Shown one piece after another: positions 11,445 through 22,949 of a stretch of 64,000 nt of DNA. A program made the position numbers and the translations under genes. The notes under the pieces are model-generated. The model was not told the DNA's origin and searched no databases. It saw only the letters and a program-made list of their open reading frames with translations. Source of the DNA: Protopterus annectens (lineage: Eukaryota; Chordata; Ceratodontiformes; Protopteridae); contig NC_056740.1 of assembly GCF_019279795.1 (NCBI RefSeq), forward strand, positions 225,239,111 through 225,303,110, in the 5' to 3' direction. How positions within the stretch are numbered: position 1 is the stretch's first letter; every line of letters starts with the position of its first letter.

Positions 11445-14352
11445 ACTGCAGGACTCTAAACCTGATGATGCACACACTCAAAACATTCCTCAGCATGGAG
11501 AACATCACTATCTGTGCAGTAACAGATACCAGATTCAGGGCTACCAACAGCACTCCAGCACAACCAAGTTATACCTCATACCATGCTTTTCAGGCCCAAA
11601 ACTTGCACAAAACCACAAATGGAGGGGGTGTATTGATATTCATCCAAGATACCCACACCTCCAGGTTGGTGGCAAAGCACCAAACATCAGAGACTATCCA
11701 TATGCAGGTAACAATGGGTAAAACTGCCTTCCAGGTTATAGCCTGCTGCAGACCACCCTCACAAACACAAGAACCACACTTGGCCTTCCTGAAAACAGTT
11801 GGAAATATGTAGGCCTGTCCATACACCATTATACTGGGTGGGTTAAACTACCCAAACATAGACTATGAGCATGACTGAAGCTCCAACACCCTAGCCCACA
11901 GATTACTGGAATTTATATACCAATATGCTATGGAACAACCTGTTACCACTCACACAAGAGGGGAAAACATCCTGAACCTGATCATCACCAACATGGGGAC
12001 TCTATGCTCCAGACCAGAAGTGTATCCCTCACTGGTAAGATCAGACCATAAACTGATCTCACTGGATATTCACATCCCAAGGCCACCCCCTGCACAGAAG
12101 AATACAGTCAACAACTCATGTCAAGCATGTTCACACTCCTCATAAATGATGTGGAAACCTTCAAAGCCCCCAGGCCTGTTGAAAATATGGAGCAGACTGC
12201 AGATACCTGTATAAAGGCATTCTATGGACACATTCAGGAATGCATGGATCATACAATCCCAAATGAAAGCAAGACCCAATCCTCCAAAGGCAGACGTCCT
12301 GTGTGCTGGACACCAGCCATAAACAAACTATACAATAGAAGGATGAAGCTACTACATGATACAACAAACTCCCAAAATGTGAAGGCATCACTGATGAGTA
12401 TTAGAAGACAACTACAGGCACTCATAAGATTGTCTAAGGCCATCTTTGAGAGAAGATTCCACAAGACACCGAGGGTAATCACAAGGCTTTCTGTAGTTAT
12501 GTTAGGAACCTGGGTGGTAATACCCAGATATGCTCAGAGGTAGTCCAAGATGTCACACGAAATACCAAACACACAGACATTGCCATCATCCTAGTGGACA
12601 GGTTCAGTGCTACCTTCTCCCCCCCCTCCACACCAAAAGGGCAAATATTTCTCCCAGCAGAGTGCTGCCCCCCCTGACATCTCAGATGCTCAGGTAAGAG
12701 CTGCCCTCTCCAAAGCAATAAACACTGCATCAATGGGACCAGACAGTGTCCCAGGCTGTGTCCTACATGAACCCCCAAGAAGAGCTACACCCAGACATAA
12801 CACTACTGTTCAATCCCAGCCTTACTACACGATATGTGGCCAAAGAGTGGCGTACAGCAACAGTGGTCCCTCTACATTCAGGTGGTGCCTTAATGGATCC
12901 TGGACACTATTCACCCCACACGTCTGAATAGCTTGGTCTGCAAAGTTATGGCAAGGATCATCATGAACCTCATAAATATAGATATTGGGGACCTACAGAC
13001 ACGTCATCATACACAGTTTGGCTTTTTTAATGGCAGATCCTGCCTCTCAAACCTGTTTGATTTCTTTGAAACAGTCACCAAGGCCACTGTCAAGGGGAAG
13101 GTGGTCTACACAGCCTACCTGGACCTTGCATAAGCCTTTGATACAATACCCCACTTGTGCATTCTAGGGAAGCTCACCAGTGCACATATTAAACCCTATG
13201 TCACTACAGATATTGCACAGTGGCTCAAGGGCAGAACACACATGGTTAGAATTGCTGGAGCCATGTCAGCCTCAAAACCAGTTACAAGTGGTGTCCCACA
13301 AGGCTCAGCCCTGGGATCTGTCTTGTTCAGTATATACTTATCAGAGGTACAGGCCAACATGGAAGTACCGTGGCTGAGCAAGTCGCAGATGACTGCAAAC
13401 CAGACGCCATAATCAACTCACCAGCTAACACACGCATCCTCCAAAAGGGCCTCTTGGAAACACACAACTTGTGCCACAGCCATGGCCTCAAGCTGAATGC
13501 CAAAAAGTGTATAGTCATCCCCTTTGTCAAAAACAAAGTGACCACAAAGTACCACATATGTGTTAATCCATTAAGTGCAGACGAAGGAATTATGGACCTT
13601 GGGGTACACAGGTTGATAGCATTCTCTCATTTGACAACAACATGGCCAAAGTGGTTAGGAAAACATTTTATATGGGCCACATCATCATGAAGGGATTCAC
13701 ATGTAGATCAGGGAGGACATTGTGCCTCTTTACTCATCCCTCATCATGCCCATAATTGACTACAATGCCCCTGTTGGCATGCACCTTACCAGACACCTGC
13801 AGCAACTGGAAAGACCACAAAAGTACCTCAACAAGAGGATCAAAGGGCTCAAACAGATGCCACATACTGACTGGTTAAAGAAACAGCAGCTCTACTCAGT
13901 GGCATACTGCCTCTTCATAGGCAGTCTGTGCCTGACATATAAAGCCATGTCAAACCCTGACTTAATGGCCATGCTGCACCTCAGAATATCCAGATCCCAT
14001 CAGGCTACATGCTGGAAAGACTTGAACCTCAGGAGTGATATACATAGGACATGCTGGAGGGACACATTCATAACTCAGATACTCCCTTCACTCTGGAACA
14101 TTATCCCAATAGAGGTTAGGCAGAGTCACTCAGTGACTATCTTCAGGAGGGATATTAATGACTGGATGTGACATTGTAGGTTTACCCTGGGTATCACTTA
14201 TGTGTCACTGTTAGAAAGAGGCACAGTATACTAACCTTGGAAAAGGGCATAGCAAGATAGATCTACAATGCATGGTGAAAGCCACACACATTCTGGCTAG
14301 GTGTATAAATGCCCTAGGGCAGATAGCCTAGTATGAACCTATGAACCTATGT
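11445..14352 (+). mobile_element. CR1-type LINE copy C, ORF2 with 3' end
   Basis: It carries the endonuclease domain (11445-12080: TNGGGVLIFI, ACCRPPSQTQEP, THTRGENILNLIITNM, SLVRSDHKLISL), a linker (12100-12600), RT (12660-13690: AYLDLA, TSGVPQGSALGS) and the C-terminal region (13722-14171: SLIMPIIDYNAPVGMHLTRHL). The 3' stem-loop (14296-14331) and ATGAACCT tail follow. At least five frameshifts or stops break the frame and the palm FADD motif is out of frame, so the copy is dead. The 5' truncation lies at the start of ORF2. Confidence 0.9.
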
Positions 14353-14419
14353 ATCTTGTTCACCATTGGCCCTATGTGCTGTTAATCACCAATGCAATCT
14401 CAATACTATGGTAGGATGT

Positions 14420-15475
14420 GCAAAGGTCAGTTGTCAGTCACCTCTATGGTACAGTTGTGGAATATGTGAGTCATGTAGTAATGTCACAGCTGCCACATGT
14501 ACACAGTCAACCCTATCCCCTACTCATGGATGTACAACACATGTATGAGATGGAAACACATGGCCAAACTGTGGACTAAGCACTCTGAACCCAGTACTGG
14601 CATAACCTGTCAGGTGGCATGAAATACTACAGTGACTGCAATACCAGTCTGATGTGGACCTACACTGACAGCAATACAAGCACGGAAACACACCGGGCCA
14701 TTTGTGGAGCCTAAGGATAGCATCCTGCCTGAGCAGCAGACACCTCTGCAGCTGGCACACAGGCATACGTTAGGCCTGAACACAGCACGCATAACACATA
14801 GCACACAAATCCTGTGTGCCAAACAAGCACAGTCTGTACAGCTATACAACACTGCTGCTGCAGTTGTGTTAGGTACTTTTATTGCCCAGTACAGTGAGGT
14901 CATGCTCACCAGGCTGGACAAGGTGAAGGTCACAGTGATATGCTCATGGGGCACTATGGTCCACCACATAACACAAGCATACAGGTCAGTCAGATGCATG
15001 GACACATATGACTCAGTCATTGTCCATGCCACTACAGCTGATGTGTGATGTCCCTCACTGGGATACATGATAGGGAACATGGAAGGGCTCACTGAGCAAG
15101 TGACACAGGCTGGTAGAACCCTGACCTTGGTTGGCATCAGACCCTCACCAGGAATGCTGACATATTACTGAATGCTAATGAATTACTGTAGCTACAACAC
15201 CCTAGCTGAACGGTTCTTAGCATGCGGTCACTGCATTGCTATGGAACAATGTCTTACCACTCCCACAACAGGTGAAAACATGCAGCACCTGTTCATCAAC
15301 AACATGTAGACTATATGCCCCAGACCAGGTGTGTATCCCTCACTACTAGGTTGATAGCATCTACATTCCACACTGTATATACACATCCCACATGCAGCAC
15401 CTGCACAGAAGACCACAGTCATAATGTTACCCTGTGCAAATACCATGTATTCACATGTGGCAGGCATCACACATG
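14420..15475 (+). mobile_element. CR1-type LINE fragment D (ORF1 fused to endonuclease)
   Basis: A decayed ORF1 starts just after the tail of copy C. The N-terminal segment is recognisable at 14425-14580 and the esterase-like part at 14890-15045 (LTRLDKVKVTVICS, DSVIVHA). At about 15175 it jumps to the later part of the endonuclease (AERFL, AMEQCLTTPTTGENM, VYPSLL). No RT or tail follows, so both ends are incomplete. Confidence 0.65.
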
Positions 15476-15639
15476 GTAACTATTGAAGGTCACAGGTACA
15501 TATGTGTATTTGGCACACACACATCATGTGTGCATTGCCATAACTGGTTTAATCGATGTCATGCATTATTGTGAGAAACAGCCCGCACACATGGGCATTC
15601 TGTGTGAGCAAAACACACGTGACATGTCTGGAATCAAAA

Positions 15640-16812
15640 GCCATAAATACTTGTGATATCGTTTAGAAAGGGGTATGTGCATCCTGTAGTGTGTTTTCCC
15701 AGTTGCCAAAAGGGATATTTTTTTCATACACACTTACCCCCCTTCATACACACTTGGTGGATTCAAACCCCTACCTAACTATGTTATGACACGAGAGATG
15801 GATGCATTAGCAGAGCACGCTATTCGCATTACTGGGAGATTTCTTTTCCCCTGATATACTTATAGGGTGCTGACATCATCGGTGTTTAGAAAGGGGAATG
15901 GGCATCCTGTGGTGTGTTTTCACAGTTGTCAAAAGGGATGTTCCTTTCATACACACTTACCCCCCCTCACACACACTTGCTGGATACAACCCCCTACCTA
16001 ACTATGTTATGACACTAGAGACGGACGCATTACCAGAGCACGCTATTCGCATTACTGGGAGATTTCTTTTCCCCTGATATACTTATAGGGTGCTGACATC
16101 ATCAGTGTTTAGAAAGGGGAATGGGCATCCTGTGGTGTGTTTTCACAGTTGCCAAAAGGGACGTTCCTTTCATACACACACAATTGCTGGATTCAAACCC
16201 CTACCTAACTATGTTATGACACTGGAAATGGACACATTAGCAGAGCGCACTATTCGGATTGTTGGGTGATTCTTTTTCTCCTGATATACTTATAGGGTGC
16301 TGACATCATCAGTGTTTAGAAAGGGGAATGAGCATCCTGTGGTGTGTTTTCACAGTTGCCAAAAGGGATGTTCTTTTCATACACACTCACCCCCCTTTAC
16401 ACACACTTGCCGGATTCAAACCCCTACCTAGCTATGTCATGACACTAGAGACAGACGCATTAGCAGAGTGCGCTATTCGGATCACTGGGGAATTCCTTTT
16501 CTCCTGATATACTTATAGGGTGCTGACATCATCAGTGTTTAGAAAGGGGAATGAGCATCCTGTGGTGTGTTTTCACAGTTGCCAAATGGGATGTTCTTTT
16601 CATACACACTTACCCCCCTTCACACACACTTGCTGGATTCAAACCCCTACCTAACTATGTTATGACACTAGAGATGGACTCATTAGCAGAGCGTGCTATT
16701 CGGATTACTGGGAGGTTTCTTTTCTCCTGATATACTTATAGGGTGCTGACATCATCAGTGTTTAGAAAGGTGAATGAGCATCCTGTGGTGTATTTTCCCA
16801 GTTGCTAAGAGG
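15640..16812 (-). repeat. 223-bp tandem satellite with tRNA-like units
   Basis: Unit starts (GGGTGCTGACATCATC) lie at 15865, 16088, 16295, 16518 and 16741, spacing 223, 207, 223 and 223 bp, with a partial unit before the first. On the minus strand each full unit contains a B-box-like GGGGTTTGAATCC and, about 50 bp before it, an A-box-like segment around TAGCGTGCTCTGCTAATG. The unit therefore looks like a tRNA-derived SINE that became tandem. The same unit occurs as an older cluster at 9775-10335. Confidence 0.85.
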
Positions 16813-17140
16813 AACATTTGGACTAAGTGTGTGAGCATGCCCAGTTCAGCCTTCCCATGACATGTTGTGTGAAAGATGTCTCATTTATCAAAGTATGTGA
16901 GCATGCCCAGTGTGAGCTTTCCATATGTTGAACTCTGCAGCCCATAACATTTGTGGATGAGTGTGACCTTCAACAAATATCTTCAGTTTATGGTTGTGTG
17001 TTCTGTGCCATGTTGTGTAGTTACTGTCCAAATGCTTTTTGTGTGAACACAACAGGGATTATACTGTGCCTGCAGGTTTTGCATGGGATACTTTGCATAC
17101 AATTGTTAACATCCGTTCATACTGACCTAACACTGTAGTA
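16813..17140. other. Spacer with a short duplicated motif
   Basis: GTGTGAGCATGCCCAGTT-like sequence is present twice (16830 and 16899). No gene recognised. Confidence 0.5.
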
Positions 17141-17215
17141 CTGTATAGTGTAGTGGTTCAGTACTTTCACTGTGGTGGACAGTATCCTGGGCTTTAGTCC
17201 TATCACTGCTTTGCA
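17141..17215 (+). repeat. Relic tRNA-like SINE head
   Basis: TAGTGTAGTGGTTCAGTAC followed about 30 bp later by ATCCTGGGCTTTAGTCC. This aligns along its length with the head of the SINE at 1-205, but the B box has decayed (GGCTTTAGTCC). Confidence 0.55.
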
Positions 17216-17263
17216 TTTCCATAGTGTGCACAACAGCCTGGTTAGGGTCCAGTTGTGCACATC

Positions 17264-18740
17264 TGCACAAAGGTGGTGCCTCTACGGACCCTGGTAATTA
17301 CCGCCCCATAAGCTTAACAAGTCTAGTCTGCAATGCTATGGAGAGGATCATAATGGAGCTCATAAACAAAGATATAGGGGACATGCAGACATTGGACCCA
17401 TCCCAGTTTGGCTTGGTCAAGGGCAGATCATGCCTTTTGAACTTGGTCGACTTCTTCAAAACAGTCACTAAGGCCATTGATGAGGGAAAGGCAGTCCATA
17501 CAGCCTACCTTGACCTTGCAAAGGCTTTTGACACAATACCCCACTCGGGTATTGTAGAAAAACCTACCAACTTACATGTAAACCCATATGTCACAAGATG
17601 GGTTGCAAACTGGCTTAAGGACAGGACCCACAAGGTTACAGTTGCTGTTGCTATGTCAGACTCCAGGCCGGTCACAAGTGGTGTCCCACAGGGCTCAGTC
17701 CTTGGCCCCCTATTGTTCGTCATCTACTTCTCAGAAGTACAGGCCAACATGGGAGGACTTTGGCTGACAAAGTTTGCAGATGACTGCAAACTGGGCGCCA
17801 TAGTGGACAGTGCATCAGACATGGATATCCTTCAGAAGGGACTCACGGAAACTGATAGCTGGTGCCAGAGCCATGGCCTGAAGTTAAATGCCAAAACATG
17901 TATAGTCATACCCTTCAGAAAAAGCAAGGTAATCCCAAGCTACCATATAGGTGGCAATCCTCTAAGCACAGAGGAGGTTATCATGGACCTGGGGACCCAG
18001 GATGACAGTGGCCTTTCTTCTGACACTCACGTTGCTAAAGTGGCTAGAAAGACCTTCTACATTGCCCACCTGATCAGGAAGGGATTCACATCCAGATCTA
18101 GTGAGGTCATTGTTCCCCTGTACTCTTCACTTATCAGACCAATGATCGAGTACAATGCCCCATTCTGGATGTATCTCACCCGACATCTGCAGCAACTGGA
18201 GAGACCCCAAAAGTCCCCCACCAAAAGGATAAAGGGACTCCAACATCTGTCATATGCTGCCAGATTGAAGACACTCCAGCTCTATTCAGTCACATACCGT
18301 CTGCTCAGAGGTGACATGTGCCTGACATGCAAGGCCATGTCCAACCAGGAAGTAATGGACATGCTCCACCTCAAAATCGCCAAATCCACCAGAACCACTA
18401 GGGCAAGTGACTTAAACCTTAGCAGGGATATAAGTAGGACATGTTGGAGGGATAGATTTATCACTCAGAGACTTCCTATGCTGTGGAATACAATCCCGGT
18501 CCATGTGAGGCAGAGCACCTCACTGGCTCTGTTCAACAGGAATCTTGACCTGTGGATGGGAGATCATAGGTTTACCCCAGGGATTGTCTCTGGGTCACTG
18601 CTGGACAGAGGCATGACAAACTAATGGGCACAGTATTGTTTCCATATAAGGGGTGGCGTATGTCACAAAACTCTGGGCTAGGCTTATAACTGCCTTAGGG
18701 CAGATAGCCTAGTATAAACCTATGAACCTATGAACCTATC
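17264..18740 (+). mobile_element. CR1-type LINE copy J, 5'-truncated
   Basis: Begins inside RT at the segment HKGGASTDPGNYRPISL and runs to the 3' end. The stem-loop is at 18677-18712 and the CCTATGAA-type tail at 18713-18739. The start is a clean truncation, typical of incomplete target-primed reverse transcription. Confidence 0.95.
17266..18624 (+). CDS. CR1 reverse transcriptase, C-terminal two-thirds (open frame)
   Basis: Uninterrupted for about 453 codons, the longest unbroken RT frame apart from copy E. Motifs in order: NYRPISL, LDLAKAFDTIPH (first catalytic Asp), TSGVPQGSVLGPLLF, KFADDCKLG (FADD catalytic pair), then the thumb and C-terminal region LIRPMIEYNAPFWMYL and the end LLDRG. 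RT synthesises cDNA on nicked genomic DNA. The copy lacks the endonuclease and the RT N-terminus, so it cannot move by itself. Its intact frame points to a recent insertion rather than selection. Confidence 0.9.
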   Translation, partial: HKGGASTDPGNYRPISLTSLVCNAMERIIMELINKDIGDMQTLDPSQFGLVKGRSCLLNLVDFFKTVTKAIDEGKAVHTAYLDLAKAFDTIPHSGIVEKPTNLHVNPYVTRWVANWLKDRTHKVTVAVAMSDSRPVTSGVPQGSVLGPLLFVIYFSEVQANMGGLWLTKFADDCKLGAIVDSASDMDILQKGLTETDSWCQSHGLKLNAKTCIVIPFRKSKVIPSYHIGGNPLSTEEVIMDLGTQDDSGLSSDTHVAKVARKTFYIAHLIRKGFTSRSSEVIVPLYSSLIRPMIEYNAPFWMYLTRHLQQLERPQKSPTKRIKGLQHLSYAARLKTLQLYSVTYRLLRGDMCLTCKAMSNQEVMDMLHLKIAKSTRTTRASDLNLSRDISRTCWRDRFITQRLPMLWNTIPVHVRQSTSLALFNRNLDLWMGDHRFTPGIVSGSLLDRGMTN

Positions 18741-18829
18741 TGACCATGTTGCATTATGTTCAGATATGAACTACTTACAACAGCCTCATCCAACATCAGT
18801 AGTGTATTCCACAACATAGGTGTACATTG

Positions 18830-20575
18830 GCAAACACTACCGATGTGCCCTAGGCCATTTCTAATGCTAGTCAGAGAGTGTGTTTGTCCTTCGACACATT
18901 GTAAGTGTGGTTTGCCATGACATATGTCTTGTTTAGTATACTGTGCCTCTGTCTACCTGTGACATAACATTGATACCCAGGGTAAACCTACTATCTCCCA
19001 TCCACTCATTAAGATTCCTGTTGAGGAGAATCAACGAGTGACTCTATGGATAACCTGTACTGGTAGTTTACTCATGCGTGGTGGTGGCTTCTGTGTTATG
19101 GATAATGCAGTACAGCTTGTCCTATGTATGTCAGTGCTGGGGTTCAGGTCCCTCATGTGCATAGCTCACTGCCATTCAGATTGTACAAGGTGCAGCATGT
19201 TCATTGATTCCAGCTTGGACATGGCTTTCTACTTCAGGCACAGCTTGCGTCTGGGTGGCCAGCATGGCAGTGTGTGGAGTTGCACTCTGTTTAATCAGGC
19301 GACACATTACATGTGTTCAAGCTCTTTGATACTCCTGGTGAGGTACTGTTGTGGACTTTACAGTTGATGGATGTGTCTGCTGAGGTACACCCCACAGGGG
19401 CTGTTGTGGTCATTTGTAACGCTGATTAAGGATAACTGCAGAACCACAATGACCTCCCCTTATCTAGATGTCATAACCTTCATGATTAGGTTGGTATATG
19501 GATTGTTTCTGTTAACACTACAGCCACATGTTTGTCCAATGCAGGATATCTATCACCTTGTGTACCCAGGTCTGTCATTACATGTTAAGTATGTAATGGG
19601 TTAACACCTATGTGGTAATTGGTGGTCACTTACTGTATATCCACAAAGGTTGACTATACCGTTTTCTCCATTTAACATGCTGACATGGCTATGGCACCGG
19701 TTGTCTGTTTCTATGTGGCCCTTTTGTGGGATGCTTGTGTCAGCTGGAGTGTCAGATATGTTAGGTGGTTTGTAGTCCTCTGCAAACATGTTCAGGTACA
19801 GTCCTTACATGTTGGCCTGTACCTATGGGGCATATATACCAGACGGGGAAGGTCCCAGGACCAAGCTTCGTGGGATACCTGTTATATATGGTTTGTAGTC
19901 TGACATGGCTGCAGCATGTCTGACCATGTCAGTTCTGTTGTTGGTCTGGTTTGCAACCCCTCTAGTGACATTGGGGTGTATATATAAGCTGGTGAGCATA
20001 TCTATATTGAACATGTAGGGTATTGTATGGAAGGCTTTGCAAGGTCCAGCTACACTGTGTGGACCACATTGCTCTCATCAGTGACCTCAATTACTGTTTC
20101 AACTGAGTCACACATGTTTAGGGGTGGGGTCTGCACTTCATAAACCCACACTGGGTAGGGTCGGGTGTCAATAGATCCCCGATATCGTTATGTCTGCGGT
20201 ACATGCTGATCCTTTCCATAGCTGTGCAGACCAAGCTTCTCAGGATTCTGTGGTGGTTGTTTTTAGTATCCATTCAGGCGACACCTTTCTTGAGAACAAC
20301 CACTGTTGTTGTACACTGCTCTTTGGGTACATATCCTGTGGTAAGGCTGACATAATGTCAGGGAGGCAGCAGTCTGCTGGGAAAGATATTTGGCATTATG
20401 AGGGGGGGGGTTTACACTGCACCTGTCAGGATGTATGTTGGCAATATGTGTGTGTGTTTGGTATGTTGTTTGTAATATTTGTGTGATCCAGAGCATATCC
20501 AGGAATTCACAACACGTTTACTACCATCAGTTGCAGCAGCCTTGGGGTTATCCTTAGTGTCCTGTACAATTTGTA
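18830..20575 (-). mobile_element. CR1-type LINE copy K, strongly decayed (minus strand)
   Basis: The 3' end is at the left (degenerate stem-loop around 18846-18870, tail lost). Minus-strand pieces of the C-terminus (19000-19500), palm (19600-19880, around FAEDYKPPNISDTPADTS), RT N-terminus (20040-20250) and linker (20280-20560) follow in order. Almost every piece is in a different frame. It ends flush against the tail of H1. Confidence 0.8.
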
Positions 20576-20580
20576 TCATA

Positions 20581-22425
20581 ATAGGTTCATAGGTTCATAC
20601 TAGGCTATCCACCCTAGGGCATTTGTAAGCCTAGCCACAGTGTGTGTGGCCTTTGCCACCCCTTGCTATGTGAATATTATGGCCATTTATGATTTACTTA
20701 GCTGTGCCTCTGTCTGGACATGACACAGTAAAGACCCCCAGTGTACATCTACAATTATCCATCCATTTTGCTAACTTCCTGTTGAAGAGTGTCAGTGAGG
20801 GGCTCTGCCTAACATGTAGTGGTATTCTGTTCCAGGGTGTGGAGAGACTCAGGGTTAGGTATCTGTCCCTCCAGCACATCCTATTTGATTATGTGTTACG
20901 GTTGACATCTCTGACTCACACAGCTCCGATGGCTTTGAGTTTTCTGGGGTGGAGCATGTCCATTACTTCTGTGTTGGAAATGGACTTGTACAACAGACAT
21001 ACAATGCCTCTGTGTAGGCAGTATGTGACTGCATTCAGCTGTGGTGTCTACAGCCAGGCAGCATATGAGATATATTTGAGACCCTTTCTGACTCTTGCTG
21101 AGGTACCTTTGAGGTCTTTCTAACTGCTGCAGGTGCCAGGTAATGTACATCCCAAATGAGGCATTGTATTACAATATGGTCTGATAGGGGAACAGTAGAG
21201 GGGCACAATGACCTTTGTTGACGTAGATGTGAATCCTTTCATGATACAGTGTCCAATATAGACAGTCTTCCTAGACAAATTGGCAATGTGACTGTCACAT
21301 AACAGGTGACTGTCCACTTGTGTCACTAGGTCCCTGATTACTCCTTCCACACATAATGGTTTACCACCTATGTGGTAATTTGTGTGTACCTTGTTTTGTA
21401 TTTGGTGGTACATTCATACTGTCCACTGTCTTCAGGACAGTGGGGTGGGGTTCCTGTGTGTGAGAGTGTGGTCTCTAGCATGCTACAGACTGTACAGCAG
21501 TCTTGTCTACAGTTAGTTGCACATGGGTGGACTGCAATGACATAAGCATTGTCAGTTAACTGGACGTATGGGTGTCTGTGCTGAATATGGATACTCACCC
21601 TCCTTTTATGTTTTGTTACAGGTTTTGTGGCCATAGCACATGACATGTGGTATTACCTGGTAGTGCTGGTGTGCTGTCATGAGGCTTGCAGCAGGTTTAT
21701 ATTACTGGACAGACATCAATGTTCTCCATACTGGGGAGGGCCTCAGGAGCATGCATATTGAGGTTTACACATCTGGCATTGATCAGCATTACCCTTCTGT
21801 TTCTTTCCAGTTTTGTTTTCTATGGTGGTGGGTTGGTCTTTTCGGCCTTGCCTACAAAAGGATCTCTGTAGGTTGCAAAAGCCTTAGGCAATATCCAGAC
21901 GCTCATGGGTAACAGGTGCAAGCCATCCCTGGGACAGCAGCATGTCTCACTATGGAGTCACCTATTACAACTGTATCAGGCATGTTGTTTCTCCTTCTGT
22001 CCTGTGACTGTTTGGCACACCAGCTTTGTGTACTATGTGTTACATGTGCTATGTCTGGAGGTTGTTTTATTGGGTGTCTGCTTTGGAGGTTTGTGTTGGT
22101 GTTGTGTGTTTGTAATTAGGGCCTCTGGGAATGTTTTTGTGTTTATGTGTTTGGTTTACAGCCGTTGTAGGTCTATGTGTGACTGGGTTTGTGGTGTATG
22201 TGGTTACCTTGTCCTCCTGACTAGTTTTGACAGTACTGATTTGGGGGTGCTCAGGCTCCGGTTTGGCTACCTGGTTGCGTATATCACATACATTTGTATT
22301 TATTGGGGTGAGTTGTTGTTGTGTGTGTACATGGGACAGGTGTCACATTGCCACTGGATTCACAGATTCTACTTGTTTTGCCTGGCCTTAGTGGATTGTA
22401 TGTGTGGACACATTTTATTGCCATA
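20581..22425 (-). mobile_element. CR1-type LINE copy H1, internally deleted (minus strand)
   Basis: The tail (20581-20600) and stem-loop (20601-20636) are at the left. Going right on the minus strand: RT C-terminus (20694-21330, RKTVYIGHCIMKGFTS), then at about 21390 a direct junction to the endonuclease (21400-21650, KPVTKHKRRVSIHIQ), then a decayed ORF1 (about 21690-22420). The palm and linker are missing. The junction is about 150 bp further into the endonuclease than in fragment A, so the two deletions arose separately. Confidence 0.75.
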
Positions 22426-22429
22426 CTAG

Positions 22430-22940
22430 TGATCATGATTACTTCACTTTTTATGTCTGATCTATCATGTGGTAGCTTCCTCATTCTCTTCAATGGTTTA
22501 GTAATTGCTGGAGTCCAGCATGCCAGATGCCTGGGTGTATGGCATTGTGTCTTGTTGTTTGTGATTGCAGACTCCAAGCACTCTTGGCTGTGTTCAAGGT
22601 ATGCCTGTATAACATGTTCTGCAGTGTGTCCCATATTCTGGACCTGCACAGGGCTTTTCATGGATTCCACATTGGTTTGTAGGGGTGCAAGCTATGCTTT
22701 ATACATGTGTTTCACTGTGGTAATCTGGCCAGGGACTGGGGTCGGGATGTGCAACTACAGTGTGATTACTCTATGGTCTGGTCTTACCAGTGAGGGATAC
22801 ACTTCTCATCTTGACATCCAGTACACATATTTCTGATTATCACATCCAGTATGCTTACCCCTCTTGTGGAAGTGTTACATTTTGCATGTCCATTTTGTTT
22901 GATGGATTCTGGGAAATTGTCAACACTTGTGTCAGTGCTA
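22430..22940 (-). mobile_element. CR1-type LINE fragment H2 (minus strand)
   Basis: End of the endonuclease (22780-22925, STRGVSILDVIIRNM) followed by the linker (22440-22680, ECLESAITNN and ACWTPAITK). There is no RT and no tail. Confidence 0.65.
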
Positions 22941-22949
22941 GTATAATAC

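Noticed and set aside
15640..16812. Possible CRISPR-like array because of regular spacing
   Set aside because: Units are continuous 223-bp repeats without unique spacers; the genome is eukaryotic.
22321..22836. 171-codon plus-strand frame
   Set aside because: Antisense of the CR1 linker and endonuclease of H2.
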